Shown here piece after piece: positions 19,582-28,236 of a DNA stretch of 64,000 nucleotides (position 1 is the first letter of the stretch; the number at the start of each line of letters is the position of its first letter). The stretch comes from Cladochytrium replicatum (lineage: Eukaryota; Chytridiomycota; Chytridiomycetes; Cladochytriales; Cladochytriaceae). Location: the NCBI GenBank assembly GCA_025526935.1, contig JAHLKD010000001.1, positions 124,001 through 188,000 of the forward strand, read 5' to 3'. Position numbers and translations under genes: made by a program. The notes under the pieces were generated by a model, which saw only the letters and a list, made by a program, of their open reading frames with translations, had not been told where the DNA came from and searched no databases.

Positions 19582-22500
19582 GGGCCTCCCTTGAGGGCAA
19601 TAGGGTGGCCTTAGTCGAGTTAGAAGATTCTCTTTCAAAGCCCATATTCACTACAACACACAGCAGGCCGTTGGCGGACGCCCCTCCCCCTGCTAGAAAG
19701 AATCAGCATCCGAGCGCTCAGTTAAATCCACGGTATTACCGAGCATTATGTACACATTTCAACGTCTCCCCAACAGTAGATGTTTTTGGGGATGGAGCTT
19801 CAAGATTGGCAAAGCAGTTTTGGAGCAAAGATCCAATAGATCTATCAGTTGAAGGTTGTTTAGGGCCGGATCCTACCAGTTTGGGTGTTCCCTGGCCAAC
19901 TGAAGAGATTTTTTACGCAAACCCACCTCCACATCTGCTTGAGAGCTTCTTGAAAAAGGTCAGAAATCAGCGCTTAAGCTCTGCTTTATTAGTATGCCCT
20001 TATCGGACAAGGGATCGATCATTTGCTATCATCAAAGCTTTGCTTCAAGCACAACCTGTTCAATTGCCTTTAGAGCGAGACCTATTTTTACCAAGATCGG
20101 CTCAAGTACCATTCAGAAATCGGAGGAAAGACTTTTATCAGCAGAACAAGCCATTGCCTGATGAATGGGGTCCACCTAATTGGGGGCCGATTGGAGCTTT
20201 CTTGATTTCAGGAGACATTAAGAAATTGACATCCTTCCAGAATCTCTCAAATCAAGTGATTACATTTGAAAATTTGGAATCACGCCTGCTGAATCTTTTA
20301 GTCACCCCAAGTATTCAGCAGTTTTTGGCAGCAACACCAATCTACAACGTTGATCGTACTCCCCAAAATGGTTTGCACAAAAAGGTTTCTACGCTTATGG
20401 AGGCTATCACCACACCTTGGAAAGATGTGATGGATGAGGTTGTTGGGGAATGTAACACTGAAGTGACATCTGCGTTGGAAACAGATAGAGATCACCCAGT
20501 CAACCCCTCACCTCCTAAGCCAGTAGTGCCATTTTGGTGCATGGGAACTATTGATCACAAAGAGCATCCAATTATTGTTGATACTGGATCATCCATTTCC
20601 GTTGTGTCGTACAATTTATATCATGAGTTGGGACTGTCTGCTCCACGACGTGAGTGTCACGAGCCACTAGAGGGCATAGGAGGTGCCAATACTGCCACTG
20701 AGGAGATAGTGTCAGATATTGTGCTCTATGCGTATGGTGGTCGTGAATTGCGGATTGCTGTCAGGTTTGTGATGGTGCAGCACTCTAGACCCCTTCTCTT
20801 ACTTGGTATGGATGTAATCCGTCCAATGTGTTTTGTCATTTGCATCCGCCCTCTTCCTCAGCCATCATTTATGCAATCACCTCGGGATCCTATGACAATT
20901 GTACCATGTTCGTCGACCCCGAACTTGGTTCTTCGCGGGGGCAGGGAGAAGAATGGGGCAAAGAAAACACTAATAGTCTCAATGTCATCGTATTCAACGA
21001 TAGAACTGAAATCCTTTCAGGCCATATTCACCATTGAGAACATCTCTGAAATTGAAAAATCAGAGATTCGACAAGCACATTTGGAATCAAAGTTAACACT
21101 CTCACAGAAGCAGATTAGCACTCTCTGTGATCGTGCAGGAATTGATCCTTTTAATCCACCAGAAGTTCCAAATGCATTCCTGAAAGTGTTGCTTTCTGAT
21201 GGAAGATTCAATCTTGACATGCCAAGAGTGTTGGTCAAATTGACTTTGATGGTTGTATGCAAATTTCATAAGGCTTTCTCTTATCCTGGAAATGACTTGG
21301 GAGAGTTCAAGGAATTTCCTTTTGATGTGGAATTGATAGGGAAATTACCAGTAGAGCCCCCTCCCAGGAGATTCAGCCCAAAGCAAGTGGAGGCTGCCAG
21401 GAAAGAGTTTGATACATTTGCCAGGCTCAAACGATATGGTCCGATACCTGATGCAGAGTATGTTAGCGAGGTGGTTGTTGTATTCTACCCTGAAGAATCT
21501 GGGAGAACACCACGTATTACCGGAGATTATACAGTATTGAATGCTCACACAAAGTTGACTCCGTACCCTTTCACTCCAATGCACTTGGTATTACGGTGGT
21601 TACAAAATTCTTCATTTGCTGTTGCATCAGGAGGTGATCAAAATAAGGCTTTCCATCAAATTGTGTGCACAGAAAGAGCAAAGCGTTTATTAGCAATACG
21701 AATGCCTGGATCAGGGCAAGTGATTGCTCCATCACATATGCCACAGGGTCCAAAGAATGCTCCAGCTCACTTAGAAAAATGCTCAGATTTTTCATACAAA
21801 GGACTTGTATGGAAGATAATGGTGAAATATGCTGATGATCAGAACCTGTCACAAACAACTGCATTCGAGCATGTTGATGCAGTTATCCATTGGTTACGAC
21901 GGACTGTTCAGTTTGGATGGACTTTGAAGATGGCAAAGTCTTTCTTTTTGGTTGTAATGCTCAATGCACTTGGATTTGTGTTTGATCAGAAAGGCAGGAG
22001 GCCTGACCCAACCAAGTTAAGATCGGTCAAGAATTTATTGCCACCACAAACAGTTGCCGAACTTTGGATGTTTTGGGGTCTAGCCAGTTTTTATCGGGAA
22101 TCAATTCCTGGCCTGCAGACAGACTACCGAATTTTATCTGATATGATCATTGAGGCTGTCAAGCGTTATCATGCAAAGCGTCCAAAGAAGAAGGTGTCTC
22201 ACCGGGTCTCAGATGGCATCGCAGAGGATCTAAGGAGACAAGCTGATGTGGGGATTCAGCCTGTCAATGTTCCTGAAGATCTGATGCACAACGATGTCCT
22301 GAGGGTGAGAGAGAAAGACCGCAACATGAAGAAATTCATGGAGAGGTGTGAAGTACACCACTCAGCGGAATTTCTCAGTGCTTTTGAGAGGTTAAAGCAA
22401 GAACTGTGCAGTGATAGAGTCATAGCTGTAGTGCTACCTCCATATGAATATCTAATGTCACTGCATTTTGACACCTCCTATGTTGGAACTAATTTAACAA

Positions 22501-24497
22501 TCATGCAAACACAACCAGACATGACAACAAAACCAATTGCTTTTTACAGCAAGGCCTGTGGTCCAACAGAGATGAAGCTGTGGGCTACGGAGCTCGAAGT
22601 TTGGGGATTAATTACGGGACTGGAAAGTGCTGAAAGAGCCGGCTTCCTGTATGGGGATTTCCCTTTCTCAATTGTTGTAGATCATGAAGCTTTGCTGTGG
22701 TTGAAGAATTACCAAGGTTCCAACAGAAAATATGCACGAATGTGTTTGAAATTTATGGAATACGCGGATCGCGCTGTAATTGTGCATAGGCCAGGCTACC
22801 TGCATGTTGTTCCAGATGCTTTGTCACGGTTGCCTCGTACTGAGGACTCTTGGTCAGTAACACGTTCAGCTTTGTATGCAATGGATGGTTCCATTGCTGT
22901 ATCTAGTTGGATGCTGCATTGCAGTCAAAACTCCAAGCGGGAGACTTATCAGACGAGTGTGGGAACTGTAGGACCCCATACCCTGATAGAATTGTTACAG
23001 AATGAACTGCAAAAAACTCAATATGAACCAGCACAGCGTTATCTAGCAATTATAGAAAAAAATAATGGAGATTTGAAGCAGTGCAGTGAGCAAGAGCGAG
23101 TCTTTGCCACCTCTTGGGAATTTATAGATAATATTCTGTATCATAATGCTGGAGGTTGGAAGGTATTTGTACCAACTGAGGTTGCCGAAGCAACTATCCT
23201 CCAGGATAGACATGAAAGAGGTGGTCATTTTTCTGCTGAAAAAATGTTTGCTGCATTAGCTACAGTCTTCTGGTTTCCAAAGATGCTGCATAAGATCAGG
23301 AGATGGGTCAAAGGTTGCCAGGTGTGTCAAGATCATGCCCGAGCACCCCCTCATTCAACTTTCCTCCGGAATATTGCAGCCATAACTGGTCGTTGGGCTC
23401 ATTCATCTTTAGACAATGCAGGTCCATTCTGTGGTTGTCATCCATTGATTGGCATTCTTGTTGTAGTCTGCTGCTTCTCTTCACGATGTCATCTCTACAA
23501 GTGTAACATCAACCCAACATCCGAAGAAGTTGGCAATTTGATATACGAGAGATATTATCCACTCCATGGTTTACCAGAGAGATTCACATCAGATAGAGGA
23601 TCTGCCTTTGTTAGTGGGATGACGCAGACAGTCCTGAAGCGATTGGGAATCGAGCAGCATTCTAGTACAGCTCATCATCCACAGGCTAATCCATATGCAG
23701 AGAGCACAGTGAAATTGGCAGTTGCAGTTCTATCCAAATTAGCTGATGCAGTGTACGATGGGGATGACTGTGGGTTAGCATGGGAGCGTTACCTTCCGAT
23801 GGTTGAGTTCGCAATCAATTCACAAGTTCGAGCCAGTAATGAACCTTTGGGAGTTACCAGATTTGAACAGGATTTGGGATATAATCCCACTGGTCCAGGA
23901 GCCCTTATCGATTCGTCAGAACATCGTGCCCTACGGTCAGCTGATGCAGAAAGACTAGTCGATCGATTGAGGGAATTGCAAATCCAGTGCACTACACTTT
24001 ATTCAGAATATCAGGAGTATTATAAAAGAGCTCAGGACACTAAGAGGCCAATTCCAATATTCAAAGTTGGAGACGATGTTATGCTCACCACCAAGCATAT
24101 GAAGTTCTATCAACGGAAACTATCGGAATCTTGGGTTGGTCCATTTGTCGTTGAGGAAGTGGGCAAGTATGACACCTACCGTCTTGCACTTCCCAAAAAG
24201 TTTTCTCGTGTCAATCCTTGGTTTCATGTTTCAATGTTGAAGAAGCATGAACCTCCTGCTCCCCGGCAGCAAGGTCGAGATAGGCCAGAACCGGAGCTCG
24301 AAGAAGATGGTGAATGGTATGAAGTCGAACGAATAGTGGCTCACCGGAAACATCGCGGGAAACTCCAGTTTCGTGTGCGTTGGTTAGGCTATCCGCCCTC
24401 TGATGACTCCTGGGAACCTGCTGACGAACTGGAAGAACATTCAGCTGACACTGTTGCAGAGTACAAGGAGCGTGCAGGTGTTTTCATTCTTTTTTGA
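19566..24497 (+). CDS. Chromovirus pol polyprotein (protease, RT, RNase H, integrase, chromodomain)
   Basis: An open frame of 1,643 residues in the -1 frame relative to gag. It overlaps the gag end by about 15 nt at a T5 run (gaggatttttactga). No early ATG is present, so -1 frameshifting is the likely route. From a GTG at 19605 (used for numbering) the order is as follows. A module of about 150 residues (58-205) contains DVFGDGASRLAKQFWS and FYANPPPHLLESFLKK and resembles the Dam-like methyltransferase module of DIRS elements. Then come protease (DTGSS, about 326), RT (GGDQNKAFHQI and YADD at about 742), RNase H (HFDTS, ELEVWG, VDHEALLWL, DALSRLP), integrase (HX3H..CX2C, then D, D, E) and a C-terminal chromodomain (about 1570-1625). 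No stop or frameshift is visible, so pol looks intact. Confidence 0.92.
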   Translation, partial: GGFLLRASLEGNRVALVELEDSLSKPIFTTTHSRPLADAPPPARKNQHPSAQLNPRYYRALCTHFNVSPTVDVFGDGASRLAKQFWSKDPIDLSVEGCLGPDPTSLGVPWPTEEIFYANPPPHLLESFLKKVRNQRLSSALLVCPYRTRDRSFAIIKALLQAQPVQLPLERDLFLPRSAQVPFRNRRKDFYQQNKPLPDEWGPPNWGPIGAFLISGDIKKLTSFQNLSNQVITFENLESRLLNLLVTPSIQQFLAATPIYNVDRTPQNGLHKKVSTLMEAITTPWKDVMDEVVGECNTEVTSALETDRDHPVNPSPPKPVVPFWCMGTIDHKEHPIIVDTGSSISVVSYNLYHELGLSAPRRECHEPLEGIGGANTATEEIVSDIVLYAYGGRELRIAVRFVMVQHSRPLLLLGMDVIRPMCFVICIRPLPQPSFMQSPRDPMTIVPCSSTPNLVLRGGREKNGAKKTLIVSMSSYSTIELKSFQAIFTIENISEIEKSEIRQAHLESKLTLSQKQISTLCDRAGIDPFNPPEVPNAFLKVLLSDGRFNLDMPRVLVKLTLMVVCKFHKAFSYPGNDLGEFKEFPFDVELIGKLPVEPPPRRFSPKQVEAARKEFDTFARLKRYGPIPDAEYVSEVVVVFYPEESGRTPRITGDYTVLNAHTKLTPYPFTPMHLVLRWLQNSSFAVASGGDQNKAFHQIVCTERAKRLLAIRMPGSGQVIAPSHMPQGPKNAPAHLEKCSDFSYKGLVWKIMVKYADDQNLSQTTAFEHVDAVIHWLRRTVQFGWTLKMAKSFFLVVMLNALGFVFDQKGRRPDPTKLRSVKNLLPPQTVAELWMFWGLASFYRESIPGLQTDYRILSDMIIEAVKRYHAKRPKKKVSHRVSDGIAEDLRRQADVGIQPVNVPEDLMHNDVLRVREKDRNMKKFMERCEVHHSAEFLSAFERLKQELCSDRVIAVVLPPYEYLMSLHFDTSYVGTNLTIMQTQPDMTTKPIAFYSKACGPTEMKLWATELEVWGLITGLESAERAGFLYGDFPFSIVVDHEALLWLKNYQGSNRKYARMCLKFMEYADRAVIVHRPGYLHVVPDALSRLPRTEDSWSVTRSALYAMDGSIAVSSWMLHCSQNSKRETYQTSVGTVGPHTLIELLQNELQKTQYEPAQRYLAIIEKNNGDLKQCSEQERVFATSWEFIDNILYHNAGGWKVFVPTEVAEATILQDRHERGGHFSAEKMFAALATVFWFPKMLHKIRRWVKGCQVCQDHARAPPHSTFLRNIAAITGRWAHSSLDNAGPFCGCHPLIGILVVVCCFSSRCHLYKCNINPTSEEVGNLIYERYYPLHGLPERFTSDRGSAFVSGMTQTVLKRLGIEQHSSTAHHPQANPYAESTVKLAVAVLSKLADAVYDGDDCGLAWERYLPMVEFAINSQVRASNEPLGVTRFEQDLGYNPTGPGALIDSSEHRALRSADAERLVDRLRELQIQCTTLYSEYQEYYKRAQDTKRPIPIFKVGDDVMLTTKHMKFYQRKLSESWVGPFVVEEVGKYDTYRLALPKKFSRVNPWFHVSMLKKHEPPAPRQQGRDRPEPELEEDGEWYEVERIVAHRKHRGKLQFRVRWLGYPPSDDSWEPADELEEHSADTVAEYKERAGVFILF

Positions 24498-24553
24498 GTT
24501 TATCTGATGACATGAGCTTTGGTGACCCAAAAGCTCATCTTCGAGGGGGCACC

Positions 24554-25023
24554 TGTTAAATTCTGTGTACCCTTGGAGGGCTTACCCATTGTTTTGTGCA
24601 ATAGGCTTTTCTCTTGGGCTTGAGAAGTTTTTATGCTATTGCTCGATTTATGTTTTGGGCAGTCATGCTGTTTATTTTCTTTATTGTAATTGTTGAATAT
24701 TCTTCTGTGTGGGAATATTTATTGCGGTGTGAGGGTGGCTGGTTCCTTGAGACAGTGGAACAAACCAAACACTCACACACCACAGGTATAAATAAAGGAG
24801 ACAGTGGAACAAACCAAACACTCACACACCACAGTCTTCCTGGTTAGCAATCCCAGCCTTGATTTGTATTAGCCACAGAGTGCTTGTGTGCAACAAGGGA
24901 ATTTGCTTTATCATTTACCCCATATTCAACTGGGCCAAGAGACGGAACCTGGAGCTGTTGTGCTAGCTAAAGTACAGCTAAACACGCCCTACCGCTGCCA
25001 GGAGAAGCCCTTGGTTTTTAACA
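24554..25023 (+). repeat. 3' LTR of the full chromovirus
   Basis: A 470-bp LTR carrying the TCATTTACCCC variant (near 24911-24921). It is otherwise the same as the 5' LTR as far as I can compare by eye. Confidence 0.95.
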
Positions 25024-25866
25024 TTCTCATTCTCTGGTTGTGGTTCGTCATTTGTTTTTGTCTTTTATTCGACCTACGCTTGAATTTGGTTTATTTTATT
25101 CTTCCCTCTGTTGCCGTTTGCAAACCAGTTTGGACTTTTATTCACCAAAGTTTGTGTCGATTTCTTCGCCTTTCATTTTCCACTTCAATTGCTGGGGTTT
25201 TGCTGTTTTTTAAGTTTCCTGACCTTCAGTTTCGGCTTCAATATCTGCAGTTTCAGATGTTTCAACGTTGGCTGGATGATGATGCCCCTGATATGGTTCA
25301 CTCTATGTTCACCAGGGATAGCACTTTCGTTGTTCTCCTGTCCCTTTCAACAATCACTTCCTCTTCCCGGCTGCAAATGTTGTAGTTCCCAAACCTTCTG
25401 ATGTTATCGCAAATCACTTTCACCAAGTAGCCTCATCTGCCTATGGTTCTATAGCTGCTAGCTTTGCTCCCCTTGCATCTGCACACCCTCATGCACTAGC
25501 AATTGCTCCTCCATGCTTCCCTATTTCGTCAATCTTGAGGCTTCTGCAGTATCGTCTTGGACGCTTGTTTTATCACCCCCGCAAGCAGTGTTGTCGCTGC
25601 CGCACTGCAACTCTCTCTAGATCTTATGTTTCAGAATGTTTGCGTCTTGACCTATTGTTGCCTCCTGTTCCTGTTCCTGTTTTACAACTTCCGCTTGACG
25701 TTGCAATTGATAGCCTTCGTCCACTTCGCATTGTCAACCCAGCGAATCTTGCACCGTGGTATCTAGTTTTTCGTTGTCTCCATAAGATTTGGCTTCACTG
25801 TATGGGTCTGCCATTAGAAATTTCTCCTCCAGACTCCCTCTTTGGCACTGCATTTGTGGATCTTTA
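25024..25866 (+). pseudogene. LINE-A ORF2 C-terminal part after the chromovirus insertion
   Basis: The continuation of the split LINE-A ORF2. The Cys/His motif is CCRCRTATLSRSYVSEC, with Tyr in place of the His seen in the copy at 1553-3853 (SRSHVSEC). The frame ends at FVDL and TAA 25864-25866. At least one frame change occurs between 25330 and 25540, where sequence equivalent to the other copy is shortened (a deletion near 25305). Confidence 0.75.
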
Positions 25867-26060
25867 ACATTTTCTTTTTTCATTATTTATTACTCATAAG
25901 TTTTTTGGCCCTTTGCAGTGTCTGACGGGTAGCCGCAGGTTTGAGTTTACTTTGTGTGTTTTTCTTTGCTGCTTTTCCCTTATGCTGCGCGCTCTTCCCT
26001 ATGTGCTCGTCCATGACTATCTTGTAAAGCACTTTGGGTGTTGTTTATTGTTATGTATTA

Positions 26061-26186
26061 AAGAATACTGTTAAAATTACTGGTTGGTGGATATGTATTG
26101 GTATAACATTAACACATATTATGAAGAATACTGTTAAAATTACCGGTTGGTGGATATGTATTGGTATAACATTAACACATATTATG
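26061..26186 (+). repeat. 63-bp tandem duplication at the LINE-A 3' end
   Basis: Two copies (26061-26123 and 26124-26186) of a 63-bp unit starting aagaatactgttaaaatta differ at one position (ctgg versus ccgg). The unit overlaps the LINE-A terminus (tattaaagaatactgtt), so part of a target or tail was duplicated. Confidence 0.9.
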
Positions 26187-26199
26187 AAGATTAAAAAAA

Positions 26200-26690
26200 T
26201 CTTAGTGTGATTCTCGTGTTTTGCTGACTCCACAAAATTAGGCTTCATTGTGTGGGTCTCCTTTTGGTAATTTTGCACCACAATCATACTTTGCTCCTGC
26301 TTTTCTGGATCTCTGATGCCTTTCAGTTCGCTTTGAGGTTTTGAGGAGTATGCTTCTTTTTATTCTCACCCTGTTTTGATGCCTTTGCAGTTAAATGATG
26401 GGTTGTCACAGCATTTGGTCAAACTGACTTGGTCGTGAGCATATTTTGTCTCCTCCTGATTCTGTACTAGGTGCTTGTTGATTTGGATATGCTTAAGTGT
26501 TTATAGTATTTTTACCTCTGTTTTTTTTTAAACTTGTGTTTGGATTTTGCACCAGTGGGTGATATGTATTGTTGAAAATTGAATACCAGTGGGTGATATA
26601 TGTATTGTTGAAAATTGAATACTAGTGGGTGATATGTATTGTTGAAAATTGAATACTTACTATGAGGCTCCAAAAAAATATAAAATAAAA
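26200..26690 (+). mobile_element. LINE family B 3' fragment (plus strand)
   Basis: The segment resembles the reverse complement of 538-700. It has an ORF2 C-terminal remnant (caaaattaggcttcattgtgtggg), then ctcctgattctgta and gttgatttggatatgctta, then the LINE-B tail (acttgtgtttggattttgcaccag). It is heavily decayed, and its tail contains an expanded short repeat (26551-26655). Confidence 0.6.
26551..26655 (+). repeat. Three tandem units of about 35-40 bp in a LINE-B tail
   Basis: The unit (a)ccagtgggtgatatgtattgttgaaaattgaat is present three times with small length changes. The word ggtgatatgtattg is part of the LINE-B tail itself, so the array grew from the tail. Confidence 0.85.
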
Positions 26691-26869
26691 TTAGAGCCAC
26701 ACTCCAAGGTTAGAATCCTTTTGGGGGACTGGATCCGAATTTCCTACTATTTATATCTATTGCAATATCATTTCACATTCAAGTATTGTGCTACACCTCC
26801 TTTGATTCTCTAAGCCTTGGCTCCAACAACAGCTAACGAATTAAAATGTAGCAATTTTTGAACTTAATG

Positions 26870-27160
26870 GCAGTTCATTGAAGGAAAGTAAACGCATAAT
26901 GGTCCAATTGTTGTTTATGTTTCCCCTGTTTGAGATGTGAAAATTTGTTACCTGTGTTGCTTCCCCAACATCTCCTAGAGGCATGTCTTTGTTGTTCCTG
27001 CTTTATTTGGCTAGGCAGGCTGATTACCAAACCCCATGCCTCATTGTAGGAATTTACAATTCCCCTGAATTGTCGCTTGTCCATGTCTCAGATTGCTTAG
27101 ATTTGCGCGCTCTGGTTTGTCTGGTAGTGTTGATCTTGGCAGCTCGTCCATTCAAGTGGA
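26870..27160 (+). mobile_element. Decayed LINE-B ORF2 fragment
   Basis: The frame starting near 26983 (LLYLARQADYQTPCLIVGIYNSPELSLVHVSDCLDL) aligns position by position with the LINE-B segment of 273-1417 (LLYRLGRLFPNPRPYCRNCHDAPEVSRAYVSVWLHL). Key Cys and His residues are lost. It is a non-functional relic. Confidence 0.5.
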
Positions 27161-28236
27161 ATGACACAAACGGATCAACTTGGTCCTTGGAAAGAAAAAC
27201 CAGAAACTTAAGAAATGTTCAGGAAACTGTTGCTGAGGACCTGAGAAGCTCTTGGGGATACGTTTCTATTGGCTCAAAATGAAATCTGGGAAACAGGTGT
27301 TCGGAAATAGTCTTGCAGAATTATTTAAAACTAAACCTGCAGTTAACTGACTGAAATTGGTGTCATCATGAAAAATAAACAGCTAAGAACATGCCAGCCT
27401 CGTTCCACGAATTATTACTGCTCACTCGCCTGCCCAGCAAAGAAAAACGAGGTGTCGATTGTGGCTCGACCCGCCTGCAAGGCGAAGTTCACGCCGGGAC
27501 CAAAGGCCTCAACCAGATCGTCCTTCTGGCCAAGATCATAGCTGGCTCCGAAATCTCTTCTCCTCCGACTCAGCCTATACTGAAGTTGGTCCATCCTTCC
27601 TCATCTCCTGTCTCACATTTGTTCATCATGATTCTCTCAGTTGTACCACATATGAGAAGAGGCCACTGGCCTCGTTACTATACATCCCATTCTTACTACA
27701 AGAATACTGCCCAGTAAAATCTTCTATCCTCCTCTCCATCCGCCTCGGGATCGGCACCACAGTGTTGTGCGGACGCTTTTTCAACTCGGAAACCACATCA
27801 CAGATGCCCCGAATTCACTCTGCTTCGTTCGGATACGACAGGGGCTGGACCTCCACTGCTCACCGCGAGCACCCATTCGACACTGAGACGACAGGACTTC
27901 TGATTCACGGGTGTTTGCACCAGGAAACTAGCAGGATCATACGTGAGTGAAGGGCCATGTAAAGTTACACACACGATGAACTCGCCAAATTCCCCTGGCA
28001 GTCCCCTGCAAGTTTCGACCACGAAGCAAAGCTCGTCGCCGCTTGCCCGAATCCAGCAAACATCAGTGTCCTTAACAAGATGGAGCGCTGAACAATATTT
28101 GTGCTATTTCAATGCAGATTTCGATTTCCATAAGCCAATATTTGGTAAAACAGAGCCATGCCCCCACAGTGGATGAGCCGTAGTTGGCGACATCATTAAA
28201 CTGTGTCGCTCACTTGACATCTAACGCACTCCGCGC
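27161..28236 (-). other. Possible gene remnant downstream of the CorA pair
   Basis: No complete gene is seen. On the minus strand two coherent stretches suggest former coding sequence. One at about 28090-27800 reads DELCFVVETCRGLPGEFGEF onwards. The other at about 27560-27415 reads DFGASYDLGQKDDLVEAFG onwards and ends at a TAA. They are in separable frames with no clear start, and I recognise no family. They may belong to a short, spliced or decayed gene ending near 27415. Confidence 0.3.

Larger units (their letters stand above)
16724..25023 (+). mobile_element. Full-length Ty3/gypsy chromovirus
   Basis: An 8,300-bp LTR retrotransposon with TGTTA..TAACA ends and the perfect target duplication TTCTC (16719-16723 and 25024-25028). 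The LTRs are 16724-17192 (469 bp) and 24554-25023 (470 bp). Two bases after the 5' LTR a candidate primer-binding site begins TGGTGGTTTCATCC (17195). A purine-rich tract gagggggcacc (24543-24553) precedes the 3' LTR. The gag and pol order protease, RT, RNase H, integrase, chromodomain identifies a chromovirus. Near-identity of the LTRs means a recent insertion, but gag carries one nonsense change. Confidence 0.96.
8908..26123 (+). mobile_element. Near full-length LINE family A split by three LTR-element insertions
   Basis: One plus-strand non-LTR retrotransposon can be reassembled from four pieces: 8908-10133, 14259-16145, 16624-16723 and 25024 to about 26060-26123. Each junction is an LTR element flanked by a 5-bp target duplication (TCAAG, GATAC, TTCTC), so the order of the host sequence is certain. 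ORF1 is followed by ORF2 with an endonuclease remnant (VLMGDFNF, IIDLFF, SDHF), a reverse transcriptase and a C-terminal Cys/His motif. The copy is dead: there are in-frame stops, frameshifts, a shortened endonuclease, and a deletion around 16010-16040 that removes the FADD box. Confidence 0.85.
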
